Positions 17,868 through 24,347 of a DNA stretch of 64,000 nucleotides are shown in pieces (position 1 is the stretch's first letter; every line of letters begins with the position of its first letter). Location: assembly GCA_029246995.1 (NCBI GenBank), contig JAQWMB010000012.1, positions 39,725 through 103,724 of the forward strand, in the 5' to 3' direction. This stretch comes from Dehalococcoidia bacterium. GTDB lineage: Bacteria; Chloroflexota; Dehalococcoidia; UBA2979. The position numbers and the translations under genes are program-made. The notes beneath the pieces are model-generated. The model made no database searches. It saw only the letters and a list, made by a program, of their open reading frames with translations, and was not told the origin of the DNA.

Positions 17868-19259
17868 ATGAGACAGTTAGATCTGAAAAAAAATTTAAAT
17901 AATGTTGGTGATTGCATTATCTATATAATGAGTCGTGATCAACGTATTAATGATAATCATGCTTTACTTTATGCACAAAAGCTTAGTCTTGAGAAAGCAC
18001 TGCCTATTGTTATTTTATTTAATTTTACACCGAATGTTGGGGTGAGGGCACGTGAACATTATTCCTTTATGATAAATGGACTTAAAGAAATTGAAAAAAA
18101 ATGTGAGCGTAAAAAGATTTCTTTTGTACTTACAATTGGTGAACCCATTACGCAAATATCTTCAATGCTTAATAGATTAAATCCTCAAGAGGTAATTTTT
18201 GATTTTAGTCCATTAAAGAATATACAAAAAACACAAAAGAAAATCGTCAACACCAATGAATGCTCATTTACGATTATTGATACTCATAATATTATTCCAA
18301 CATGGTTATTGTCTGACAAAGAAGAGTATGCTGCGCATACAATTAGAAGAAAAGTTCATAAACAACTAGCAAATTGGTTAATAGAACCAGAAAAGATTAT
18401 GACTAATCCTTATCAATTAAAATGTAAAATACCAAAAAATAATTGGAGGAAAGTAGATATTTTAATCAATTCGATTAAATCAAATGGATCTAAAATCGAA
18501 TATGTTGCTGGTGAACAAGCTGCTCAATTAGGATTAAAAAATTTTATATTATATCGACTTGATGCTTATGCCACCCAGCGAAACTTACCTACAAATAATG
18601 GTCAGAGCAATTTAAGTCCTTATTTACATTTTGGTCATCTTTCATCGCTTCGAATTACATTAAATATATTAAATTCAAGTCAAGAAAGCCCTTTGCTTTT
18701 TAAAGAAGGCAAATTACCTTCAATTGATGGTGAGCCTTCTAGGCAAGATAGCATCAATATATTTCTTGAAGAATTAATTGTACGGAAAGAGTTGGCAGAT
18801 AATTTTTGTTATTTCAATAATAGTTATGATTCATTAATAGGTGCTAAAAATTGGGCCCAAGAATCTTTAAGTAGACATAATAATGATGTGCGTGATTATA
18901 ACTACGAACTTAAAGATTGGATCAATGCAAGTACTCATGATTTAGCATGGAATGCATCACAACAAGAATTGATGCGTACTGGTAAAATGCATGGTTACAT
19001 GCGTATGTATTGGGCAAAAAAAATTCTCGAATGGTCTGAGACGCCAGAATTAGCTATTCAAACGGCTATTTTTTTGAATGATCATTATTCAATAGATGGC
19101 GGGGATCCAAATGGATATACAGGAATAATGTGGTCAATTGCTGGAGTACACGATCGACCGTGGTTTGAACGTAAAGTTTTTGGCAAAATTCGCTACATGA
19201 ATTTAAATGGCCTTAAGCGTCGCTTTGATGTAGAAAAATATATCAATCAATGGAAATAA
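17868..19259 (+). CDS. Class II CPD photolyase
   Basis: 463 residues. Light-driven repair of cyclobutane pyrimidine dimers, with FAD as cofactor. The N-terminal antenna domain begins IIYIMSRDQRINDNHALLYAQ. The C-terminal FAD domain holds LSPYLHFGHLSS, ELIVRKELADNF, GKMHGYMRMYWAKKILEW and DGGDPNGYTGIMWSIAGVHDRPWFERKVFGKIRYM, all class II features rather than class I. It implies life in sunlit conditions. It is the last core gene before the tRNA-Lys island, 12 bp from the tRNA 3' end. Confidence 0.93.
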   Translation: MRQLDLKKNLNNVGDCIIYIMSRDQRINDNHALLYAQKLSLEKALPIVILFNFTPNVGVRAREHYSFMINGLKEIEKKCERKKISFVLTIGEPITQISSMLNRLNPQEVIFDFSPLKNIQKTQKKIVNTNECSFTIIDTHNIIPTWLLSDKEEYAAHTIRRKVHKQLANWLIEPEKIMTNPYQLKCKIPKNNWRKVDILINSIKSNGSKIEYVAGEQAAQLGLKNFILYRLDAYATQRNLPTNNGQSNLSPYLHFGHLSSLRITLNILNSSQESPLLFKEGKLPSIDGEPSRQDSINIFLEELIVRKELADNFCYFNNSYDSLIGAKNWAQESLSRHNNDVRDYNYELKDWINASTHDLAWNASQQELMRTGKMHGYMRMYWAKKILEWSETPELAIQTAIFLNDHYSIDGGDPNGYTGIMWSIAGVHDRPWFERKVFGKIRYMNLNGLKRRFDVEKYINQWK

Positions 19260-19270
19260 GACTAGAATAA

Positions 19271-19345
19271 TGGTGAGCCCGGGGAGAATCGAACTCCCGA
19301 CCGAATGCTTAAAAGGCATCTGCTCTACCGCTGAGCTACGGGCCC
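19271..19345 (-). tRNA. tRNA-Lys (UUU), CCA encoded
   Basis: Read on the minus strand it starts GGGCCCGTAGCTCAG and folds as a cloverleaf: acceptor GGGCCCG/CGGGCTC (one G-U), D arm AGCTCAGCGGTAGAGC, anticodon loop CTTTTAA (anticodon UUU), T arm CGGGAG-TTCGATT-CTCCC-like, discriminator A, and CCA in the DNA (19271-19273). A -35-like TTGACA lies upstream at 19375-19380 (plus strand TGTCAA). The 5' half and its promoter region are repeated at 22285-22430, pointing to integration at this gene. Confidence 0.96.
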
Positions 19346-19454
19346 AGATCTATGTTCCTGAAAAACAACAATACTGTCAACCGATAAATTTCTAATCTGT
19401 TAGCATTGTGAACTAGGGGAGTGTTTTTTCATTATTACTCTAGGAATTAATTGT
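19309..19454. repeat. att-like direct repeat, left copy (tRNA-Lys 5' half plus upstream flank)
   Basis: 146 bp that recur in the same orientation at 22285-22430, with 11 mismatches and no gaps by hand alignment (about 92% identical; the first 59 bp identical). The repeat begins exactly at the anticodon loop (plus strand TTAAAAG), the classic crossover position of tyrosine recombinases. It covers the tRNA 5' half and about 109 bp beyond it. This copy completes the intact tRNA-Lys. Confidence 0.85.
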
Positions 19455-19478
19455 GTATACAGATAAATATTATGTAAT

Positions 19479-19500
19479 ACCCACCAATAAACCCACCAAA
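19479..19500. repeat. Paired AACCCACCAA-type direct repeats, left (arm-type site candidate)
   Basis: Two tandem copies of A(A)CCCACCAA spaced by 12 bp. The same double motif occurs at 22157-22178 in the same orientation. Both lie inside the island, about 165 bp and 107 bp from the two anticodon-loop crossover points. In a circularised element they would flank the att core on both sides, as integrase arm-binding sites do. That function is inference. Confidence 0.45.
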
Positions 19501-19547
19501 CTATAGAATAACGTGTTTTTCAACTTATACTGAGTTCTATGTAAAAC

Positions 19548-19569
19548 CGTACGAATTAATACGAACTAA
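19548..19569 (-). repeat. TTAATTCGTA-type repeat, copy 1
   Basis: Minus-strand copy of a dispersed element built from two 10-mers close to TTAATTCGTA followed by CG. Other copies are at about 20345, 21707, 22067 and 24284. This copy lies near the left end of the island, in opposite orientation to copy 4 near the right end. Confidence 0.6.
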
Positions 19570-19653
19570 CTAAAGCAAAACACCATCACAGCCGATGCGA
19601 GTAAAAATCATTGCTGTAACAACTGCAATTAATAATCTATGTTTTGCTTTCAT
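19570..19653 (-). CDS. Possible 27-residue peptide or small lipoprotein precursor
   Basis: ATG at 19653 overlaps the last 17 bp of the upstream membrane-protein gene. The short product has a basic start (MKAKHR), a hydrophobic stretch and a TRIGC end resembling a lipobox, followed by only five residues. It could be a tiny lipopeptide, a truncated lipoprotein gene, or chance. Confidence 0.25.
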   Translation of the reverse strand: MKAKHRLLIAVVTAMIFTRIGCDGVLL

Positions 19654-19867
19654 TTTTTATAACTTTTTCATACAAGGTTTTAATTCCGAATATAAACCAA
19701 ACTACTACAAAACCCCACCATAAAGCAAAAAACCAATCGTTTTTTGCAGTTCCATTCCACTCTAACCATTCAAATACTATGCCTTCCATAAATAAATCAA
19801 AAGAAAGTAAAGCAAAGAATCCAAACACCCAAATTAAAAAAAATGAAAATGTTTTAATTCTCTTCAT
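19637..19867 (-). CDS. Small Trp/Phe-rich membrane protein
   Basis: 76 residues with two hydrophobic helices (about 8-27 and 44-64) rich in Phe and Trp, a basic N-terminus (MKRIK) and a charged C-terminus. No family recognised. It directly follows the zinc-ribbon/Cys-rich gene (the latter's stop is adjacent to this ATG), so the two are translationally coupled and may form a membrane pair. It lies inside the tRNA-Lys island. Confidence 0.55.
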   Translation of the reverse strand: MKRIKTFSFFLIWVFGFFALLSFDLFMEGIVFEWLEWNGTAKNDWFFALWWGFVVVWFIFGIKTLYEKVIKNESKT

Positions 19868-20290
19868 TTAAGTAGCTTCTTTGAAATAGTTGTCAACTTC
19901 AAGAGATCTTCTATCGAATTCAACCTCTGCAGCTCCTGCAACCTCTTCAAGTGGAGAACAAGCCATTTCTGTGCAACCAAGCATACCATTTGAGCAGAAA
20001 CAATTATTACAGTAGTTATTGCCAGCTCCTTTTCCTCGCCAATCATCTTCAACGATCTCACCATTAGTCAGCGTGCAGCTTTTGCCTAGAGACTCTTGCT
20101 GATAAAGAAAAAAACTAACTCCGACCACGGCTGCAATAACAACAATGCCAATTAATGTTGGTACTAATTTGCTTCTTTTTTTTGTTTGTTGTTCAGTAGC
20201 TGGGGTAAGTTGTGAGTCTTGCTTAGAGCCACACTTTGAACAAAATGTGCTTTTGCTATCAATAGGCGAGGAGCATTTTTTGCAATTCAT
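19868..20290 (-). CDS. Zinc-ribbon, single-pass membrane protein with Cys-rich exterior domain
   Basis: 140 residues in three parts. Residues 1-23 form a zinc ribbon (CKKC...CSKCG). A polar linker leads to one transmembrane helix at about 44-63. A Cys-rich domain at about 72-111 reads CTLTNGEIVEDD then GNNYCNNCFCSNGMLGCTEMAC, a spacing seen in pacifastin/VWC-like and similar small disulfide domains. With the ribbon inside, the Cys-rich part would face outward. The function is unknown; such domains are often protease-inhibitor-like or adhesive. Island gene; downstream of the HExxH lipoprotein on the same strand, across a 78-bp gap that holds repeat copy 2. Confidence 0.65.
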   Translation of the reverse strand: MNCKKCSSPIDSKSTFCSKCGSKQDSQLTPATEQQTKKRSKLVPTLIGIVVIAAVVGVSFFLYQQESLGKSCTLTNGEIVEDDWRGKGAGNNYCNNCFCSNGMLGCTEMACSPLEEVAGAAEVEFDRRSLEVDNYFKEAT

Positions 20291-20344
20291 AAATTATAGC
20301 CCTGAATTAATAATGTATTGTATACAATGTGATTATAGCATTAA

Positions 20345-20380
20345 TTAATTCGTATTAATTCGTACGTATTAATTCGTACG
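20345..20380 (+). repeat. TTAATTCGTA-type repeat, copy 2 (three 10-mers)
   Basis: Three near-perfect TTAATTCGTA units, the third set off by four extra bases (CGTA). The repeat overlaps the last codons and stop of the HExxH lipoprotein gene (minus strand), so it encodes its C-terminal LHRTN. It extends into GATGTAAGTCAAAAA and GTCTACG, which recur at copy 3. Confidence 0.65.
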
Positions 20381-21616
20381 ATGTAAGTCAAAAAAGTCTA
20401 CGTAGTTAGTAAATGGCCCTGGTTGTGGCTGCCAACCAGGAGGTGGGTCATCTTCCGGATCACCTGAACGTAAGAATGCATTAAAATTATCATAAAACGT
20501 TTGAGTGTCCATGCCTGTGTGTTTTTCAATTGCACCCCAGAACCCTAATTCAAGATTGTAAAAATCTCTTGGAATATCAATCCAAACTGTTTGCCAAGAT
20601 GTCAACGATGCCAAATAAGGAGTAGCCATCATAAACGCTGGGCATTTATCGGCATCAGGAGCACGTTCAGTTTCATATCGTTCTGTCCATGGACCCATAG
20701 TGAAATCGGGGGTACAATCCCTGCCCCTACCCTCTGCAGGGCCTCCCATTATAGCTTGTCGTATTTCTTTGTAAAACCAGGGGTGAGTTACATTGGCAAT
20801 AGAAATATTACCAAGACCATCTTCCCAGGTTTGTCCATCAAAAAAAGAGATATCTTGCCAGTGTTGTCGTAACCAGGCATTTTGAAATGCAATAGCAGCA
20901 CCTTCTACCCACCATGGTGGTGCATATATCGTTGTTTGTGGGTTATCTTGATCCCTTTGATAATCTAACCCTCTGTCCAATGAATGTGCTCGTTGATAAT
21001 GATGAAAGTACTCATGGGCATAATGTAGTGCTAGTCTTGTTAGATTCTTCCATGGCTCATTTTGTAATTCCTCTTGGCTTGAATCACCATATTGATGCCC
21101 ATACCAAGTCAGGTTTTTTAGGTCTTCCAAACAGATGCTAATTGGGTTTGTTGAAGCAGTACGACGTTGACCAGTATTGCTCCCTGTCAAGCAATTACGT
21201 TGATCGTGTACATCTGCTACTGTTTTCAATCTACCATCTTTAAAATCCAAATCTTTCAATTTTTGAAATATCGGTTCATTGTCTTCATTTGAAAGGTCTT
21301 TGTTATAGACAACGTAAAAATAATTTGGATAGCTTCCAACTACTTGATTAATGTTTGTATGAACCTCATTAAAAAATTGACGGTGTTCTTCAGGAAATCC
21401 TTTATGCGTAACCAGCTGTTGTTTAAATTCTTTACTTGGCACATTAAAATCAATACTGATTAATTTATCTAGTGCAGGTCCTCCCCATTGATAAGAGTCA
21501 CTGTCTTGTTTCTTATCGGAAGATTGCTTTTGATCAGAAGAAGATTGATTATTTATTGAATCACCACCACAGCCTATAATTACTATACAAAGAATTATAG
21601 AAATAACTTTTTTCAT
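20369..21616 (-). CDS. HExxH zincin-like lipoprotein
   Basis: 415 residues. Lipoprotein signal: MKKVISIILCIVIIGC with the lipidated Cys at 16, then a Ser/Gln/Asp/Lys-rich linker to about residue 42. The mature domain carries HEYFHHYQ at 201-208 (HExxH) and PPWWVEGAAIAF, with Glu238 about 33 residues after the second His, as in gluzincins (M1/peptidase-MA type). I predict a surface-anchored metallopeptidase or a relative using that fold. The exact family is not recognised. It ends within a dispersed repeat. Cargo of the tRNA-Lys island. Confidence 0.72.
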   Translation of the reverse strand: MKKVISIILCIVIIGCGGDSINNQSSSDQKQSSDKKQDSDSYQWGGPALDKLISIDFNVPSKEFKQQLVTHKGFPEEHRQFFNEVHTNINQVVGSYPNYFYVVYNKDLSNEDNEPIFQKLKDLDFKDGRLKTVADVHDQRNCLTGSNTGQRRTASTNPISICLEDLKNLTWYGHQYGDSSQEELQNEPWKNLTRLALHYAHEYFHHYQRAHSLDRGLDYQRDQDNPQTTIYAPPWWVEGAAIAFQNAWLRQHWQDISFFDGQTWEDGLGNISIANVTHPWFYKEIRQAIMGGPAEGRGRDCTPDFTMGPWTERYETERAPDADKCPAFMMATPYLASLTSWQTVWIDIPRDFYNLELGFWGAIEKHTGMDTQTFYDNFNAFLRSGDPEDDPPPGWQPQPGPFTNYVDFFDLHRTN

Positions 21617-21706
21617 TGATGATTCCTAACAATTACAATTACAATTACATTATAACTATAAACACAACAACATATATCAACATAAGCAAGATATAGATAA
21701 AAACAA

Positions 21707-21750
21707 TTAATTCGTATTAATTCGTACAGATGTAAGTCAAAAAGTCTACG
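21707..21750 (+). repeat. TTAATTCGTA-type repeat, copy 3, with a duplicated gene 3' end
   Basis: Two TTAATTCGTA units followed by CAGATGTAAGTCAAAAA and GTCTACG, matching copy 2 beyond the 10-mers, including bases that encode the C-terminus of the HExxH lipoprotein. One A is missing relative to copy 2 and no gene is open through this copy. It looks like the leftover 3' end of a second, lost copy of that gene. The 206-bp gap 21617-21822 holds nothing else I can name. Confidence 0.6.
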
Positions 21751-21822
21751 AAGAATATTTAGCCAAGCACCGCAATAAGTGACCACAGCCTTAATTTAAT
21801 AAAATATTATTGGGCAAATTCA

Positions 21823-21990
21823 TTATATTTCAAATGAAAATTTAACTGCACCAGTAAAACTTATAGCAAATAGCACAAGAAGTAATACTAAAATAATTGT
21901 GCCAGTCTTGTTGTATGTGCGTCGTAATTTAATTGAAGCGTAAATCATCAAAGAGAGCAAACTAAAAAAGATTAATTGGTTTATTAGCAT
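21823..21990 (-). CDS. Small two-helix membrane protein
   Basis: 55 residues from the ATG at 21990 (MLINQLIFF), with two hydrophobic helices around a KLRRTYNK loop. A longer version starting at 22053 would translate through a terminator-like hairpin (21991-22016), so I prefer the short form. No family recognised. Its ribosome-binding site is poor, so the gene is uncertain. Confidence 0.4.
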   Translation of the reverse strand: MLINQLIFFSLLSLMIYASIKLRRTYNKTGTIILVLLLVLFAISFTGAVKFSFEI

Positions 21991-22016
21991 AAAAAAACGC
22001 ACCTGAAATAAGTGCG
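21991..22016 (-). terminator. Intrinsic terminator, minus-strand direction
   Basis: On the minus strand CGCACTTATTTCAGGTGCG forms a 5-bp GC-rich hairpin followed by seven T. It would stop leftward transcription coming from the att-like region, immediately before the small membrane ORF. Confidence 0.6.
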
Positions 22017-22066
22017 ATGATCTATTATAGCATGTTTTTAAAAGCATATTCAATATACAGCACTAC

Positions 22067-22088
22067 TTAATTCGTATTAATTCGTACG
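22067..22088 (+). repeat. TTAATTCGTA-type repeat, copy 4
   Basis: Two exact TTAATTCGTA units plus CG, in plus orientation, near the right end of the island. The gap 22054-22466 (413 bp) contains this repeat, a tandem TCCCAGCGT pair at about 22114-22134, the right arm-type motif and the right att-like copy; no gene is visible in it. Confidence 0.65.
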
Positions 22089-22156
22089 TTTCTGCATAAA
22101 AGCTGAAATAACCCTCCCAGCGTCTCCCAGCGTTAGGTATTTTATCCTCATGAAAA

Positions 22157-22178
22157 ACCCACCAATAAACCCACCAAA
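22157..22178. repeat. Paired AACCCACCAA-type direct repeats, right (arm-type site candidate)
   Basis: Same double motif and orientation as at 19479-19500, 107 bp before the right crossover point. See the left copy for interpretation. Confidence 0.45.
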
Positions 22179-22284
22179 GATCAATATCAGTACATATTAA
22201 GGCATTACATAGAATATTAATAATATATCAATTAACAGATATAGAGAGTGTTATAAATTGTCTGGTATATTAGGTGGATTTGTA

Positions 22285-22430
22285 TTAAAAGGCATCTGCT
22301 CTACCGCTGAGCTACGGGCCCAGATCTATGTTCCTGAAAAACACCAATACTGTCAACCGATATATTCCTAATCTGTTAGCATTGTGCACTAGATAAGAGT
22401 TTTTTCATTATTATCATAGGAATTAATTGT
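22285..22430. repeat. att-like direct repeat, right copy (orphan tRNA-Lys 5' half)
   Basis: Matches 19309-19454 over 146 bp. It keeps the 5' half of tRNA-Lys from the anticodon loop onward and the TTGACA-type promoter element, but the sequence on its left is not a tRNA 3' half, so no functional tRNA can be made here. It marks the right boundary of a 2,976-bp unit inserted at, or duplicated from, tRNA-Lys. Confidence 0.85.
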
Positions 22431-22472
22431 TTTTTATCTGTATATATCGCTTACGAATAATATTATGTGTTT

Positions 22473-23855
22473 ATGAAAAAAAATTTCTATATCAGATCAA
22501 AAATTTCTATCATGCTTGTAGTCTTGTCTGCCTCACTTGCAGCTTGTTCAAATGGAAAATCTGATCAAAATACTGCTCTAACTAATCAATTGAATTCTTC
22601 GCAAGCTGAAAGTACTCAGCAACATAAAGAAAGTAAAGAAGTATTACAAAAAGAACAATCTCTTCCAAATATAACTTATTTTGCAAAAAATAAAAGTGAT
22701 AGATTTTTTATTGACTTTGAAGATATTATTGCAGGACATCCTTATGTTGGAACAAGAAGTCCTAGGCCTCATAATGATGCTCAAGTATATTTTTCAAACA
22801 CAGATCAAAGGTGGATTGATGCGAAAAAACCTTCTGATTACCCTCCTATCTATGCTGTAGCTGATGGTTATGTGGCTCTACCTCAATCATCATTCTATAA
22901 TGTGGTTGACCACTCAAATGCAGATCCTCCTTGGTGGCATGTAGCGTACAATTTTACTTTAAGAATAGCCAAAGACGGCAATAGTTATATAGAATTCTTG
23001 TATCAAATGGAGCCTTATATGATACCTGATATTACGGATAAACCAAAAGATTTCTATAAACAATTCATCTTAGTTACAGATGGTCAATATGTAAAGAAAG
23101 GAGATGTATTAGCGTATATGTATGTCCCGTCTTTTAGCGAAATGACTGGAAGTAAAGGAGCATCTTCCCATATTGCTTTCTCTTTAATTAAACAACCAAG
23201 AACGGTGTATGCACCTGCTATTTTTTCTGAAGAAGTAGTTGCAAAATTTGGTGAAATTTATAGACATCCTAAAGAAGGATGGGAGAGTAAAAGTTTCGGG
23301 TTTGATTGGAATAGAGGAAGAGGCCTTCCAAATGGGATGGGTTGGATGATTAGTGATGAAGAAAACCCATTTGGTGATAATCCTCTAGATGTATTATTAT
23401 TTGATGGAATTAAAGATGCAGAATTAGATCCTAAAGCAATGGCATATCCGAAAGACTTAGGATTTAAATCTTCAAATTTGTTATATAGCCAGTATGGATG
23501 GGGAGGCACAATTATAGAAAATATTAAAATTGAAGAAGATTGGCAGTTGCTATTTGCTGGTATTGGTGGCCCAATGAAGGTTGTTTTCAAATTAGAAGAA
23601 AATGGTCAATACAGAGAAAGTAAAGTGCTTGAATTACGATCAGGACAAAATTTTAATCTGACTCATAAAAATAATTTTTTAGGAAATGCATCAAAATTTT
23701 CTATATTAATTACAGATCCAAATAATTGGGGATGGAGCTTGGCTTTTGCAAATAAAGAAGCTACATTCATTGCTCCTGGAAGCACAAAAGATATATCTCC
23801 TCAATGTCCACCCGGATGCCCACCTAGTCCAAATCCTTATAAACTTAATAGGTGA
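22473..23855 (+). CDS. Lipoprotein with degenerate M23-like (lysostaphin/LytM) domain
   Basis: About 460 residues. An N-terminal signal ends in SASLAAC (lipidated Cys near 25), followed by a Gln/Ser/Lys-rich linker. The region at about 90-240 follows the M23 pattern: YPPIYAVADGYVAL, a long strand pair, a YVKKGDVLAY turn, then SSHIAFSLI where active M23 enzymes have HxH. The first His of HxH and the HxxxD motif are absent, so catalysis is unlikely. The C-terminal ~150 residues are unrecognised and end Cys/Pro-rich (CPPGCPPSPNP). It lies just right of the orphan tRNA half. Confidence 0.6.
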   Translation: MKKNFYIRSKISIMLVVLSASLAACSNGKSDQNTALTNQLNSSQAESTQQHKESKEVLQKEQSLPNITYFAKNKSDRFFIDFEDIIAGHPYVGTRSPRPHNDAQVYFSNTDQRWIDAKKPSDYPPIYAVADGYVALPQSSFYNVVDHSNADPPWWHVAYNFTLRIAKDGNSYIEFLYQMEPYMIPDITDKPKDFYKQFILVTDGQYVKKGDVLAYMYVPSFSEMTGSKGASSHIAFSLIKQPRTVYAPAIFSEEVVAKFGEIYRHPKEGWESKSFGFDWNRGRGLPNGMGWMISDEENPFGDNPLDVLLFDGIKDAELDPKAMAYPKDLGFKSSNLLYSQYGWGGTIIENIKIEEDWQLLFAGIGGPMKVVFKLEENGQYRESKVLELRSGQNFNLTHKNNFLGNASKFSILITDPNNWGWSLAFANKEATFIAPGSTKDISPQCPPGCPPSPNPYKLNR

Positions 23856-23912
23856 TGGCCACAATAATTTAGTACAGCACAAAAAAATATATTTAGAGAG
23901 AGAAAAAAGAAA

Positions 23913-24059
23913 ATGGCAAACGTAAGAAATGAAAATGGAAGTTGTAAATGCGGCAGATCTCCAACTGGTGATTGTATTGGCTGGCATAGTTTAACGCCTG
24001 CGGAATATGATGCGAAAACTGAAGCGGAAAAAGAAGCAACATTTGGTGACTCTAAATAA
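23913..24059 (+). CDS. 48-residue CDGSH-like small protein
   Basis: An open frame of 48 codons from an ATG preceded by a purine-rich leader (GAGAGAGAAAAAAG). The product has CKCGRSPTGDCIGWH (Cys11, Cys13, Cys21, His25) followed by an acidic helix SLTPAEYDAKTEAEKEA. The C-x-C ... C-x-G-x-H layout resembles the CDGSH [2Fe-2S] motif but is one residue shorter between the second and third Cys. It may be a small Fe-S or zinc protein. It follows the degenerate M23 lipoprotein by 57 bp. Confidence 0.6.
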   Translation: MANVRNENGSCKCGRSPTGDCIGWHSLTPAEYDAKTEAEKEATFGDSK

Positions 24060-24226
24060 TAATGCTCAATCAGTTTGTTGAAGATTTTACAGCATCACTA
24101 TTAACAGCAGATAAAACCTCTGAGCCTGCGTTGGTAAAACATACAGTCCTGGAATAAGACAGTACTATAAAACAGAAGCAGTCAGGCTGTTTATTGAGAA
24201 AGAAGTTGTAATTGTGGTATAAGACT

Positions 24227-24267
24227 AAGGGGGGGCCTACTTATGTCTGAGTGGCTCTCCCCTTTTT
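24227..24267 (+). terminator. Intrinsic terminator
   Basis: A run AAGGGGGGGCC at 24227-24237 can pair with GGCTCTCCCC at 24253-24262, followed by TTTTT. It would end the rightward transcript of the 22.4-24.1 kb genes. The stretch 24060-24226 before it holds only short broken frames (for example a 31-codon frame from 24062) and looks like gene debris. Confidence 0.6.
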
Positions 24268-24283
24268 GTATGCGTTGTAAAAA

Positions 24284-24308
24284 TACGTATATTAATACGA
24301 ATTAATTA
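24284..24308 (-). repeat. TTAATTCGTA-type repeat, copy 5
   Basis: Minus-strand copy (TTAATTCGTATTAAT and then ATACGT) lying to the right of the orphan tRNA half. The repeat family is therefore not confined to the 2,976-bp unit. Confidence 0.55.
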
Positions 24309-24347
24309 GTTATATTATGCGAGGTAAGCTTAGTAACTTGAGTATTA

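Noticed and set aside
20345-21750. Integron attC sites in the island
   Set aside because: Repeats lie at gene ends, but I cannot find the GTTRRRY/RYYYAAC core pair or a long imperfect stem, and no integron integrase is present in the window.
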